Below, piece after piece: positions 33,222 to 43,213 of a stretch of DNA of 64,000 bases (its first letter is position 1; every line of letters begins with the position of its first letter). The notes under the pieces were generated by a model. That model saw only the letters and a list, made by a program, of their open reading frames with translations. It ran no database searches and had not been told where the DNA came from. Made by a program: the position numbers and the translations under genes. Source of the stretch: JBBDIJ01 sp040880485 (lineage in GTDB: Bacteria; Bacteroidota; Rhodothermia; Balneolales; Balneolaceae); NCBI GenBank assembly GCA_040880485.1, contig JBBDIJ010000002.1, positions 1 to 64,000 on the forward strand. Direction: 5' to 3'.

Positions 33222-35606
33222 ATGAAACAGTCAGTTCTAAAAAACCGGATCAGAATGCTACGTTTGACCCCTCTCCTGCTCCTGCTGATCGCGGCCCCGG
33301 CTCTCCAACAGTGCTCTTCGGGCGGTGATGATGACGGTGCTATCCATCTGGATGGCCAGCCGGCCGAGCTTGCCATTACACCGGTTGGCAGCCACACCTT
33401 CAGGATTACTCTGAGTCCTGCCGATGACTCGCTTGGAACCATTCCCGTATCGGATGGCCGGGTACTGGCCACAAATGACTTCGAAGAATTCGGCGAGCCG
33501 ATTTTGAGGGTTACCGAGCTTGGTGGCAGCCGTACGGTATCGCACGGCAACTACCGCATTCGCGTGAGCACTGATCCACTTTCGATACGTATCTCGACGG
33601 AGGATGGAGAACGAATTCAGAATCTGGTTTTTGACCGGGAGCCCGGCAGTGTCGATTTCCATATCGGGGATGGCCCGGTCTACGGCCTGGGCAATGGTGG
33701 CCAGTACTTCGACCGGAGAGGCAGCACGTTTCGCATGCAGCGGGGCCACAGGCAGGGAGAGTATCTGGTTCATGGGGCGCGAACCCCGATCCCTTTTCTG
33801 ATAGGCACGGAGGGGTGGAGCCTCTTTTTTCACCGGCCCTATAACGGGGGTTTTGATCTCCGTGGCAATGAAGGCCGGTTCACTCCCACTGATCGGGGCG
33901 GCTACTTCCCGCAGAGGGGAGAGCTGGTGCCCTCGGAGGGCAACGAGTCGGTCAAGGAGGCGCCGCTTCCGCTCGATTTTTTTGTGACTCACGTGGACGA
34001 ACCCTCGCGCGCCCTTTCTGAGTATGCTATATACACCGGGCAGCCTGCAATGCCGCCGAAGTGGGCGATGGGGTATATTCAGAGCTCACGGAACCTCTCG
34101 GAGATGAGCCCGCAGGAGATTATGGATGTGCCTCGCACCTTTCGTGAGAAGGAGATTCCGGTCGATGTATTTGTATTTCTGGGGACGGGGTTCACTGCGG
34201 GTGGCTGGAATACCGGCCATGGAGAGTTTGTCTGGAACCCCGAAAATTTTGCCGACGCGCAGCAGATGCTGGATGAGCTGAACGATATGAACTTTAACGT
34301 GGCGCTCCATCTGACGCAGCCCCCATCCCGGCTTCACGGCACCCTTCCGGCCGCACCGGGTGAAACGGTGGACGAGTATCACGTGGAGAGCTTCTGGAAC
34401 GAACACCGCGAGATTTTTGATATGGGTTTGGCTGGCTGGTGGCCCGATATGGGCGACCCGCTGGATAACGACTCCCGCCTCGCCAGGCACTACCTCTATC
34501 ATGCAGGGCCGCTGAATGCGCGCCCTGACGAGCGGCCCTGGTCGCTGCATCGAACCGGATTCGCGGGGATGCACCGCTACAGCGGCTGGGTCTGGAGCGG
34601 GGATGTGAACTCGGCCTGGAAGACCCTCGCGGCTCATGTGCCGGTCGGGATCAACGCGTCGCTGAGTACGGGCCCTTTCTGGGGTGCCGATATCGGCGGG
34701 TTCTACCCGACCGAGGAGTACACCGGAGAGCTTCACGCACGCTGGTTTCAGTTTGGGGCTTTTACCCCCATTTTCCGTTCACACGGAGTGGTGTGGCGTC
34801 TGAGGCTCCCCTGGGGGTGGAACCCGGGCGAAATGGGGCCCATTCACCGGGAGACGTATCTGGAGATTGGTTCCCTGGCGTCCGATACCGTGGCGGTTCC
34901 CTATCAGGAGCTTCCGACTCATGACGAGCGGATTGAACCTATTATCAAAGAGTATTCCGAACTGCGCTATCGCCTGATGCCGTATACCTACAGTGCGGTA
35001 CGGGAGGCACATGAAAGCGCCATGCCTATTATGCGCGCCCTCTGGCTGCACTACCCGGAGGATGAGGTGGCCATTACCCGGACGCACGAATATCTGTGGG
35101 GCCGCGATATGCTCATCGCTCCCATCGTGGAGCCGGAGGTGTTTGGCCCTGTTCACGGACACGCAACAAGGGAACTGTGGTTGCCCGAGGGTTCCGACTG
35201 GTACGATTTCTGGCGGCCTAACCAGCCGATTCCGGGTGGCCAGATGATTCATCGTACGGTTCCGCTCGACGAGATGCCGATCTATATTCGGTCGGGTGCC
35301 ATCCTACCGATGGACCCGGTTCGTCAATATGTGTACGAAGAGGTGGACGGGCCCACGGAGCTCAGAATTTATCCGGGAGAGGATGGCCGCTTCTCTCTGT
35401 ACGACGACGACGGCCGAAGCATGGCGTTTCAGGAGGGCGATTACAGCCGTACGCTCTTTACCTGGGACGATTCGGAGCGTACTCTGACCATCGAGGCGGA
35501 GGAGGGGGAGCCCGTACCACGCTCGTATCGTGCCGTTCTGGTCGATGAGCGTACTGCACAAACCGCGGATTATAGCGGCGATACGGTGCAAATCACTTTT
35601 GACTGA
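33222..35606 (+). CDS. GH31 glycoside hydrolase, copy 1 (divergent member)
   Basis: A 794-residue exported protein. The N-terminus MLRLTPLLLLLIAAPALQQCSS looks like a lipoprotein signal with a poor lipobox. The beta-sandwich N-domain includes VYGLGNGGQYFDRRG. In the barrel, GLAGWWPDMGD carries the predicted nucleophile Asp409, and the segment HRYSGWVWSGDVNSAW has the acid/base Asp461, followed by the SLSTGPFWGADIGGF signature. Family GH31 acts on alpha-linked glucose, xylose or related sugars from the non-reducing end. It is the first of three tandem paralogues and the least similar of them. A candidate terminator separates it from copy 2. Confidence 0.87.
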   Translation: MKQSVLKNRIRMLRLTPLLLLLIAAPALQQCSSGGDDDGAIHLDGQPAELAITPVGSHTFRITLSPADDSLGTIPVSDGRVLATNDFEEFGEPILRVTELGGSRTVSHGNYRIRVSTDPLSIRISTEDGERIQNLVFDREPGSVDFHIGDGPVYGLGNGGQYFDRRGSTFRMQRGHRQGEYLVHGARTPIPFLIGTEGWSLFFHRPYNGGFDLRGNEGRFTPTDRGGYFPQRGELVPSEGNESVKEAPLPLDFFVTHVDEPSRALSEYAIYTGQPAMPPKWAMGYIQSSRNLSEMSPQEIMDVPRTFREKEIPVDVFVFLGTGFTAGGWNTGHGEFVWNPENFADAQQMLDELNDMNFNVALHLTQPPSRLHGTLPAAPGETVDEYHVESFWNEHREIFDMGLAGWWPDMGDPLDNDSRLARHYLYHAGPLNARPDERPWSLHRTGFAGMHRYSGWVWSGDVNSAWKTLAAHVPVGINASLSTGPFWGADIGGFYPTEEYTGELHARWFQFGAFTPIFRSHGVVWRLRLPWGWNPGEMGPIHRETYLEIGSLASDTVAVPYQELPTHDERIEPIIKEYSELRYRLMPYTYSAVREAHESAMPIMRALWLHYPEDEVAITRTHEYLWGRDMLIAPIVEPEVFGPVHGHATRELWLPEGSDWYDFWRPNQPIPGGQMIHRTVPLDEMPIYIRSGAILPMDPVRQYVYEEVDGPTELRIYPGEDGRFSLYDDDGRSMAFQEGDYSRTLFTWDDSERTLTIEAEEGEPVPRSYRAVLVDERTAQTADYSGDTVQITFD

Positions 35607-35616
35607 CCACGCACAA

Positions 35617-35657
35617 GGTCCGGGGGGCTCCATCCGGAGTCTCCCGAACCCATTTTT
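35617..35657 (+). terminator. Candidate intrinsic terminator between GH31 copies 1 and 2
   Basis: GGT-C-CGGG (35617) pairs with CCCG-A-ACC (35643-35650). CTCC-ATCC-GGAG forms the tip, and six T residues follow at 35653-35658. Confidence 0.6.
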
Positions 35658-35759
35658 TCTTTACTTCAATCGATACAAATGGCACATTGGGGGTTGTGGC
35701 AAGCAGCTCCCTGCAGCATTTGGACAACCGTTAACGATAAGAAACCTGTCGGTACCCCT

Positions 35760-38042
35760 ATGAAGAAGACGATTACCCTCTGGATGTTGACCCCTTTTCT
35801 GCTCCTTGCAGTGCAAAACCCGGCATTTTCCGCAGACCCCGGGGCTAAAGATTCGTCTGGCGAATGGGACGAAACAATACGCTATGCAGGCCAGCCAGCC
35901 GAACTCTCTCTCGTTCAGGTTTCGGAGCGGACGATCGAAGTACAGCTTTCCCCGATCGGGAGTGATGGACAACCGGTCGAACTCCCATCTTCGGAAGTCC
36001 TGATCGACTTTCCGCGCAACCCGATAGCGACCTGGAGAACTCTCTACGAAACGGAATTTCATGAGGTGGGGAATCTTCGGGTAGAGGTTCAACCCGACCC
36101 ACTCCGTGTGGTGGTCCGCAACAGCGATGGGGATCTGGTTCAATCCATGACCTGGGACGAAGAGACTGGTGCCATCGCTTTTAATACCGACGCGCCTGTC
36201 TTCGGGCTGGGACACGGTGGCCCGCAGTTCGACCGTCGCGGGAATGTCCTGCCGATGCGTGACGGCTGGGGAGCCTATCGCCGGCCTACGCACGGCTCCA
36301 GGGTCTCTGCCCCGATGATTATTGGCTCCGATGGCTGGTCGATGTTTGTTCACCATCCGATCAGCTCAGGTAACGTCTTTGACCTGGAGGGGGAGGGGGG
36401 CCTGTTCATCCCCGACGAGGAGATGCTGGATGTGCCGTTGCGCTTCTTCCTGACCGCCTGGGACGAACCGGTTCAGGCGCTGTCGGAGTACCGCCTGATT
36501 GCGGGGGAGACTCCCATGCCGCCACTTTGGTCTCTGGGCTATATGCAGAGCCACCGTACGCTGGAGAGTACAGAGCAGCTGCTGCAGGTGGCCTACAATT
36601 TCCGGGCGCGTAACATCCCGGCCGACGCGGTCATCTATCTGGGAACGGGATTTACACCATCCGGGTGGAACCGGGGGCACGGCAATTTCGAGTTCAATGA
36701 AGAGATTTTTGACGATCCGGAAGATATTTTCCGACAGCTGAAGGAGCTCAATTTTAATGTGGTACTGCATACCTATGCGCCTCCACGCGGCCTGCACGGC
36801 TCCTCGATTGAAGAGACTTCAGATGAGGAGACCCACATCCGAAATTACTGGCTGGACAACCATGAGTCGGTCTTCGACATGGGCGTGGATGGCTGGTGGC
36901 CCGACGGCGGGGAGCCTCTCTCTTCGGAGTCGCGCGTGGCTCGCTACCGCATGTACTGGCAGGGACCGCTCTACAGCCGCCCGAATACCCGGCCCTGGAA
37001 TATCAACCGTACGGGATACTCCGGCGCTCACCGCTATGGAGGCTGGATCTGGTCGGGTGACCCGGACAGCTACTGGGAGACTCTGAAGACACAGATTGCA
37101 GTCGGGCTGAACCATTCGGTGAGCCTGACGCCGTACTGGGGCAGCGATACGGGCGGCTTTCTCCCCTCCAGAGAGCTGACGGGAGAGCTCTACGTACGCT
37201 GGCTACAGTTCTCTGCTTTTACGGCTTCGATGCGTTCACACGGGCGCGCCTGGCACCTTCGCTTGCCCTGGGGCTGGAACACCGCCAATCTTGGCCCGGC
37301 TGAAGTGGATGCCTTCTCTGATGCTTTTGAAGATGGATACCCCTTTCCCGGGGAGTTGAGAAACGCGATGGTAGAACCCATCGCCCGGGAGTACCTGCAG
37401 CTGCGCTACCGCCTGCTCCCATACAGCTACACTCTTACACGCGATACGTACGACACCGGCATGCCGCCGATGCGCGCACTCTGGCTCCACTATCCGGACG
37501 ATCCGGAAGCGGTGGCTGTTGGCGACCAGTTTCTCTGGGGAAGAGACATCATGGTGGCTCCTGTCTATGAGCAGGGTGTCACGGAGTGGGATGTCTACCT
37601 GCCTGAAGGACTCTGGCTGGACTACTGGACCAACGAGAAGGTGGAGGGCGGCCGTACCGTTACCCGCCAGGTGGATATGGGTACCATGCCGCTCTATGTG
37701 CGAGCCGGTGCCATGATTCCACACGACCCGGTACGTCAGTACACGGCCCAGGAGGTAGATCAGCCTACAATGTTCCATATCTATGATGGCGCAGATGGCA
37801 CCTATCGCTGGTATCGTGACGACGGCTCCTCCCAGGATTACGAGAATGGAGAGTACTCCTGGACGCTGCTCAACTGGAATGACGACTCCAGGGAGCTCAC
37901 CATAGAGCCCGATCCGGCCAGCGAAGGCCGCAGCCCCGAACCGGTGACCCTGCGTTTCCGGATGATGGAGGTGGGCGCCACAGCGGGTGCGATGCAGACC
38001 CTTCAATGGGACGGGACGCGTACTACGATTTCATTTCCCTGA
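35760..38042 (+). CDS. GH31 glycoside hydrolase, copy 2
   Basis: A 760-residue exported protein. I start it at 35760 (MKKTITLWMLTPFLLLAVQNPAFSA, a normal signal peptide with cleavage after FSA); the frame is open further upstream but that part has no family match. VFGLGHGGPQFDRRG opens the substrate-contacting region. GVDGWWPDGGEPL carries nucleophile Asp382, RYGGWIWSGDPDSYW the acid/base Asp434, and SVSLTPYWGSDTGGF follows. It is very similar to copy 3 along its whole length. A copy of GGTTCAACCCG lies at 36086 in frame as EVQPD. Confidence 0.88.
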   Translation: MKKTITLWMLTPFLLLAVQNPAFSADPGAKDSSGEWDETIRYAGQPAELSLVQVSERTIEVQLSPIGSDGQPVELPSSEVLIDFPRNPIATWRTLYETEFHEVGNLRVEVQPDPLRVVVRNSDGDLVQSMTWDEETGAIAFNTDAPVFGLGHGGPQFDRRGNVLPMRDGWGAYRRPTHGSRVSAPMIIGSDGWSMFVHHPISSGNVFDLEGEGGLFIPDEEMLDVPLRFFLTAWDEPVQALSEYRLIAGETPMPPLWSLGYMQSHRTLESTEQLLQVAYNFRARNIPADAVIYLGTGFTPSGWNRGHGNFEFNEEIFDDPEDIFRQLKELNFNVVLHTYAPPRGLHGSSIEETSDEETHIRNYWLDNHESVFDMGVDGWWPDGGEPLSSESRVARYRMYWQGPLYSRPNTRPWNINRTGYSGAHRYGGWIWSGDPDSYWETLKTQIAVGLNHSVSLTPYWGSDTGGFLPSRELTGELYVRWLQFSAFTASMRSHGRAWHLRLPWGWNTANLGPAEVDAFSDAFEDGYPFPGELRNAMVEPIAREYLQLRYRLLPYSYTLTRDTYDTGMPPMRALWLHYPDDPEAVAVGDQFLWGRDIMVAPVYEQGVTEWDVYLPEGLWLDYWTNEKVEGGRTVTRQVDMGTMPLYVRAGAMIPHDPVRQYTAQEVDQPTMFHIYDGADGTYRWYRDDGSSQDYENGEYSWTLLNWNDDSRELTIEPDPASEGRSPEPVTLRFRMMEVGATAGAMQTLQWDGTRTTISFP

Positions 38043-38056
38043 CAAGAATCATGACC

Positions 38057-38072
38057 GCCGGCTCCTGCCGGC
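38057..38072. promoter_or_regulatory. GCCGGC hairpin between GH31 copies 2 and 3
   Basis: GCCGGC-TCCT-GCCGGC forms a 6-bp stem 16 bases upstream of the start of copy 3. No T-run follows; it may stabilise or separate transcripts. Confidence 0.35.
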
Positions 38073-38088
38073 TAAAATATCTGATCCT

Positions 38089-40434
38089 ATGGATTCCAAA
38101 CGGACTCTGAACTCACTGGCCGGTCTTCTGCTTGCACTCTCTCTCACCTCCTGTGCGGCCCTGGGAGGGCTGGAGTCTTCCGGGATCACCTACAACGACG
38201 AACCGGCCGAGCTTTCGATTTACCAGGTGACGGATCGTACCGTAGAGATCCGCCTCTCTCCGATAGGTGACGACGGTGAGCCTGCGGAAGCCCCCTCTTC
38301 GGAGGTATTGATCGACCACCCGCGCACAGAGATCTGGCGCGGGCGTTCGGTCTCCGGAACGGAGCGGATTCAATCGGGAGCGGTTTCGGTGGAGTTGAGA
38401 GGTGACCCTCTTCAGGTGACGGTTTTGAATGAAGAGGGCGAGATTGTTCAACGCTTCGGGTGGTCGGAAGACTCTTCCGGTGAGTTTCAATTCCGCACCG
38501 ATGCGCCGGTCTACGGAATGGGGCACGGCGGGCCGCAGTTCGATCGCCGGGGCCATCTGCTGCCGATGAGGGATGGCTGGGGTGCTTACGAGCGTCCTAC
38601 CCACGGTTCACGTGTGGCCGCACCTATGCTCATCGGGCTGGATGGCTGGTCGATGTTTGTACACCACCCCATCAGCCAGGGGAATGTGTTTGACCTTCGC
38701 GATGGCGGCCGCTTCCTGCCGGATGAGGAGATGGCCGATGTTCCGCTGCGCCTCTATCTGACCGCCTGGGATATGCCGGAAGAGGCGCTCTCCGAGTATC
38801 GTGTGATTGCGGGGGAGACACCCATGCCGCCTCTCTGGTCATTGGGTTATATGCAGAGCCACCGTACGCTCGCCAGCCGGGATGAGCTGCTGAACGTCGC
38901 ATGGAACTTCCGTGAACGCAACCTGCCTGTGGATGCGGTGATCTACCTGGGAACCGGGTTCACCCCGTCGGGATGGAACCGTGGGCACGGCAATTTTGAG
39001 TTTAACGAGGATATTTTTGATGAACCGGAGGTGATTTTTAATGAGCTGAAGGATCTCAACTTCCGGGTCGTTTTGCACACCTACAACCCCCCGGTCGAGC
39101 TACACGGCTCTTCGGTTACCGAGGAGTCGGACGATCCGAACCATATTCGCAACTACTGGCTGGACAATCACGACCCGATCGCCCGCCTGGGCGTGGATGG
39201 ATGGTGGCCGGACGGGGGAGAGCCGCTCTCTTCGGAGTCGCGTGTGGCACGTTTTCGCATGTACTGGGACGGCCCGATGCTCACCAACCCTAACATTCGG
39301 GCCTGGAATATCAATCGAACGGGCTACTCCGGTGCGCACCGCTACGGCGGATGGCTCTGGTCCGGCGATCCGGAAAGTTTCTGGGAGACGTTGGAAACAC
39401 ACATCGCAGTGGGGCTGAACCACTCGGTGAGCCTGACCCCTTTCTGGGGATCCGATACGCCTGGGTTCCGCCCGACAGCAGAACTGGACGGCGAGCTCTA
39501 CCTGCGCTGGCTGCAGTTTTCCGCTTTTACCGCCTCGTTCCGGGGCCATGGAAGGGCCTGGCACCTGCGGCTGCCCTGGGCCTGGAACAGCGCAGATGTG
39601 GGGCCGCCCGAAACCACGACGACCGGCCAGTGGGACGACGTTCACGAGGCGGGTTATCCTCGTGAAGAGTGGCTGCGGAACGGGATGGTGGAGCCGATCG
39701 CCCGGGAGTATCTGCAGCTTCGCTACCGCCTGCTTCCGTATAACTACACCCTGATGCGCGAGACTCACGATACCGGTATTCCGCCGATGCGTCCCATGTG
39801 GCTGCACTATCCGGACGATCCCCGTTCTGCCGAACTGGATGATCAATACCTCTGGGGCCGGGATCTGCTTATAGCGCCCGTCTATGAGAAGGGGGCTTCG
39901 GATCGGACGCTCTGGCTACCCGAAGGGGAGTGGTACGATTTCTGGACACACGAAATTGAGGAGGGCGGCCGGGAGATTACGCGACAGGTAGATCTGGGCA
40001 CACTCCCCATCTATGTGCGGGCGGGAACCCTGCTTCCGCTGGACCCGGTGCGTCAATATACGGGCCAGGAGGTGGACGAGTATCCTGCATTCCGGATCTA
40101 TAGTGGCCGGGATGGAGAGTACCGCTGGTACCGGGACGATGGCGAGACTCAGGACTATCAGAATGGTGAGTACTCCTGGACACGCCTCACCTGGGACGAT
40201 GAGGCCAGGGAGCTCACCATAGAGCCCGATCCGGACAGCGAAGGGCAAGCTCCGGAGGGGACCATGCTGCGCCTGAAACTGGTTTCGCAGGGGGCTATGG
40301 TGATCGACGAGGAGGAGGAAGATTGGCAGGGGAATCGGAGAACCGAGCTTCCCTACCGTCAGCTCATTGAGCAGCTGGTAACCATCGAGTGGGATGGCAT
40401 CCGTACCGTTGTACCGTTTCGCCAGCGCGATTAA
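38089..40434 (+). CDS. GH31 glycoside hydrolase lipoprotein, copy 3
   Basis: A 781-residue protein. Starting at 38089 gives MDSKRTLNSLAGLLLALSLTSCAALGG with the lipobox LTSC, so it is probably a lipoprotein. Catalytic motifs mirror copy 2: GVDGWWPDGGEPL (nucleophile Asp375), RYGGWLWSGDPESFW (acid/base Asp427) and SVSLTPFWGSDTPGF. Compared with copy 2 it has a short insertion between the nucleophile and C-terminal sandwich (PPETTTTGQWDDV) and a 25-residue acidic insertion near the end (DEEEEDWQGNRR). The different export signals of the three copies hint at different cell locations. Confidence 0.88.
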   Translation: MDSKRTLNSLAGLLLALSLTSCAALGGLESSGITYNDEPAELSIYQVTDRTVEIRLSPIGDDGEPAEAPSSEVLIDHPRTEIWRGRSVSGTERIQSGAVSVELRGDPLQVTVLNEEGEIVQRFGWSEDSSGEFQFRTDAPVYGMGHGGPQFDRRGHLLPMRDGWGAYERPTHGSRVAAPMLIGLDGWSMFVHHPISQGNVFDLRDGGRFLPDEEMADVPLRLYLTAWDMPEEALSEYRVIAGETPMPPLWSLGYMQSHRTLASRDELLNVAWNFRERNLPVDAVIYLGTGFTPSGWNRGHGNFEFNEDIFDEPEVIFNELKDLNFRVVLHTYNPPVELHGSSVTEESDDPNHIRNYWLDNHDPIARLGVDGWWPDGGEPLSSESRVARFRMYWDGPMLTNPNIRAWNINRTGYSGAHRYGGWLWSGDPESFWETLETHIAVGLNHSVSLTPFWGSDTPGFRPTAELDGELYLRWLQFSAFTASFRGHGRAWHLRLPWAWNSADVGPPETTTTGQWDDVHEAGYPREEWLRNGMVEPIAREYLQLRYRLLPYNYTLMRETHDTGIPPMRPMWLHYPDDPRSAELDDQYLWGRDLLIAPVYEKGASDRTLWLPEGEWYDFWTHEIEEGGREITRQVDLGTLPIYVRAGTLLPLDPVRQYTGQEVDEYPAFRIYSGRDGEYRWYRDDGETQDYQNGEYSWTRLTWDDEARELTIEPDPDSEGQAPEGTMLRLKLVSQGAMVIDEEEEDWQGNRRTELPYRQLIEQLVTIEWDGIRTVVPFRQRD

Positions 40435-40539
40435 ACGTCTCTTTGACGTACATTATTAACTTTTCGGGGTGGAACCGAAGCCGAATTGGCAGGTTCTGCC
40501 CGATTGTGACACATCCGTTCACCAGAAAATTTGTGGTTT

Positions 40540-43212
40540 ATGAATAACTCAAAATGCGTACAAACTCTCCTGTATCTGTTCATGGTCGGATCGGTGGCGT
40601 GGGGATGTGCACCTGCATCGGGGCTGGCTGAAGAGGATCGTGGAACCGGGACTGAGGCTCCGTCTGTGGCCCTCGTTCTGGATGCTGATGCGGCGTCTCC
40701 CGCGATGCATGGGATGGATGCGGTGGCCAGTGCGCTGCAGGAACAGGGTGTTCGGTACGAAAGAGTGTCATCACCGGAGGATACGGATGCCAGCCTTCTG
40801 CTGGTGGCCGGAGTGGCTGGCGGTAACGGAGCCGCTGCACAGAGGCTGAATGCTTTCGGACGCGAGCTTCCGGAGGCGGCAGAGTCGCTGACTCTCTGGA
40901 GTGAAGAAGGGAACGGACGCACGGTATGGACCGCCGCCGGAAGGGACAGCCGGGGGGTGATGTACGCTCTCTACGATGTGGCCGATCGGATCGGCTGGGC
41001 CGAAGGGGCCGACCCTTTTGCAGAGCTCAATGAGATTACAGAGCAGCCGGAACAGAATGAGCGCGCCATGTCTATCTACACTTTTAACCGCGCCTATTGG
41101 GAGAAGCGGTTCTATGATGAGGAGTATTGGGAGCGCTATCTGGACCAGATGGCCCGGAATCGTTTTAACTCTCTGGTTCTCATTTTTGGTTATGAAAACG
41201 GCGGATTTCTGGCCCCACCCTACCCCTACTTTTTCGATGTGGATGGATACCCCGATGTAGAGATGGTGGGGATCACACCGGAGGAGCAGCGTAAGAATCT
41301 GGCCGCGCTTCAGAGGCTCATCGACATGGCCGGGGAGAGGGGCATCGATTTTACGGTTGGCATCTGGGATCACATCTACCGGGGCGGGGTTCAGACCGGT
41401 ACTGCATATGACTTTTGGGAACCGGCTCCGCAGGAGCCCCGGCATGGCCTGGTTTGGGGCCTGAACGCAGAGAATCTGATTCCCTATACGAAGGCGGGCA
41501 TGGCCCAGTTTGTGCAGACGCTGGAGGGGCTGAACGGCGTGCAGCTCCGGATTCACTGGGAGTCGGGCATTTCACAGGAAGAGCAGCTCAACTTCTGGCC
41601 GGAGATTTTTGCCACCATGCGCGAGATCGATCCCGATCTTCGCCTGGACCTGCGGGCGAAGGAGTTGACCGACGAAATTATTCAGTTTGCCATCGATTCG
41701 GGGGTCAAATTCCGTGTGACCACCAAGCACTGGATGGAGCACATGGGGATGCCGAATCACCCGACGGAGACCAGGGCCGAGGGTCAGGTGCGCCGTCACA
41801 GTTATGCGAATATGCTCCGCTACCCGAAAGAGTATGAGATGCACTGGCGCCTCTGGAACGGGGCTACGGCTCGGGTTCTTCTTTGGGGAGACCCGGAGTT
41901 CGGGCGGCGTTTTGTGGAGAGCACTCATCTCTATGACGGAGATGGTTTTGAGATCAACGAACCGTTGCTCACCCGGATGCTGGGGCAGCCGCACCAGGCC
42001 GAATTCGATCTGGACCTGCTTGGCGAGCCGTACCGCTACTACGACTACGAGTTCGAGCGCTATTGGCACCTCTACCATGTGTTCGGCCGTATTGGCTACA
42101 ATCCCGGTACCGATCCTGCTGTCTGGGAGAGGGAGTTCGAGCGCCGTTTGGGCCGGGAAGCGGGGCCCCTCCTGATGGAGGCGCTTCATACGGCGAGCTG
42201 GATCCTGCCGCGAATTGTGGCCAGCAATCACCCCCGTCGCGCTTTTTTCCCGATGACCTACGGCTGGCCGGAGAAGCAGAGGCTGAATGACCTGCCCACC
42301 TACGCAATGAACCAGGCGGCCGATCCGGCGCAGTACGCCAATATGGATCAGGAAGCGAGGATGATGATCGAGGGGGGCGAGACCGCATTGATGCTTCCGT
42401 CAAGGAACAGCAAGTGGTTTCAGCAGACCTCACAGACGATCGACCGGTTGGTGGCCGAGGCGATAGATCTTGCCGGCCCGGAGCCCGGACCGGAGTTCCA
42501 CTCTACAGTGACCGATCTGAAGATTCTCTCAGCTCTCTCGCTCTACCACTCCCGCCGCATTCCGGCCGGGATCAGCTACCGGCTCTTCCAGCGTACGGAC
42601 AATCCGGCAGCGCTCGATGAGGCGATCACGCGGGAGCGTCACGCCATTGCGGCCTGGCGGAAACTGGTGAAGGCAGCAGGGGATGTCTATGCGGACGATC
42701 TGAAAATGGGGATGTGGTCGCAGGGGCTCTCCGGCCACTGGCGAGACGAACTGCAGGCACTGGAGGAGGGGCTGGCCGCTCTGGAGGCGGAGCGGGTACA
42801 GTACCGGGCGGAGTTCGACCCGGATGAACCGACACATGCTCCGCTCTTCCGTAGCTATCCCGGAGACTATTTCGACTACGACGAGCTTTTTCAGGTGCAG
42901 CACGAGCCTGTGGTGAGCCATCCTGCGGGAACCCCGCTAACGATCGAAATTCAGGTAGACGCACCGGCCGGTGTCCGGTGGGTACATCTGCGCCACCGGC
43001 TGGTGAACGAAGAGCTGCGATTCAGTACCATCCCGATGGAGAGGGTAGCTGGTGAAGAGAACCTCTGGAGGGCAACGGTACCGGTTGAGGAGATGGATCC
43101 ACTGTTCAATCACATGTATTTTATCGAGATGATGGACGAGGATGGCAACGGCCGGATCTGGCCCGACGGCGACCGCACCGCTCCTCACATCTACGTGCGT
43201 CTGCAGCGATAG
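40540..43212 (+). CDS. Large exported glycoside-hydrolase-like protein (GH67/GH20-like N-domain), family unassigned
   Basis: An 890-residue protein; ATG 40540 replaces an in-frame TTG at 40531. The signal ends VAWGC, a weak lipobox. An N-terminal alpha/beta domain ends GRDSRGVMYALYDVADRIGW (about 150), the linker seen before GH67 and GH20 barrels. The barrel region includes NRFNSLVLIFGYENGGFLAPPYPYFF, TVGIWDHIYRG and LRIHWESGISQEEQLNFWPEIF, with several acidic candidates. A helical region follows, then a C-terminal Ig-like domain (LTIEIQVDAPAGVRWVHLRHR). It follows the GH31 trio by 105 bases on the same strand, so an alpha-glucuronidase-like role is possible but not shown. Confidence 0.6.
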   Translation: MNNSKCVQTLLYLFMVGSVAWGCAPASGLAEEDRGTGTEAPSVALVLDADAASPAMHGMDAVASALQEQGVRYERVSSPEDTDASLLLVAGVAGGNGAAAQRLNAFGRELPEAAESLTLWSEEGNGRTVWTAAGRDSRGVMYALYDVADRIGWAEGADPFAELNEITEQPEQNERAMSIYTFNRAYWEKRFYDEEYWERYLDQMARNRFNSLVLIFGYENGGFLAPPYPYFFDVDGYPDVEMVGITPEEQRKNLAALQRLIDMAGERGIDFTVGIWDHIYRGGVQTGTAYDFWEPAPQEPRHGLVWGLNAENLIPYTKAGMAQFVQTLEGLNGVQLRIHWESGISQEEQLNFWPEIFATMREIDPDLRLDLRAKELTDEIIQFAIDSGVKFRVTTKHWMEHMGMPNHPTETRAEGQVRRHSYANMLRYPKEYEMHWRLWNGATARVLLWGDPEFGRRFVESTHLYDGDGFEINEPLLTRMLGQPHQAEFDLDLLGEPYRYYDYEFERYWHLYHVFGRIGYNPGTDPAVWEREFERRLGREAGPLLMEALHTASWILPRIVASNHPRRAFFPMTYGWPEKQRLNDLPTYAMNQAADPAQYANMDQEARMMIEGGETALMLPSRNSKWFQQTSQTIDRLVAEAIDLAGPEPGPEFHSTVTDLKILSALSLYHSRRIPAGISYRLFQRTDNPAALDEAITRERHAIAAWRKLVKAAGDVYADDLKMGMWSQGLSGHWRDELQALEEGLAALEAERVQYRAEFDPDEPTHAPLFRSYPGDYFDYDELFQVQHEPVVSHPAGTPLTIEIQVDAPAGVRWVHLRHRLVNEELRFSTIPMERVAGEENLWRATVPVEEMDPLFNHMYFIEMMDEDGNGRIWPDGDRTAPHIYVRLQR

Positions 43213-43213
43213 C

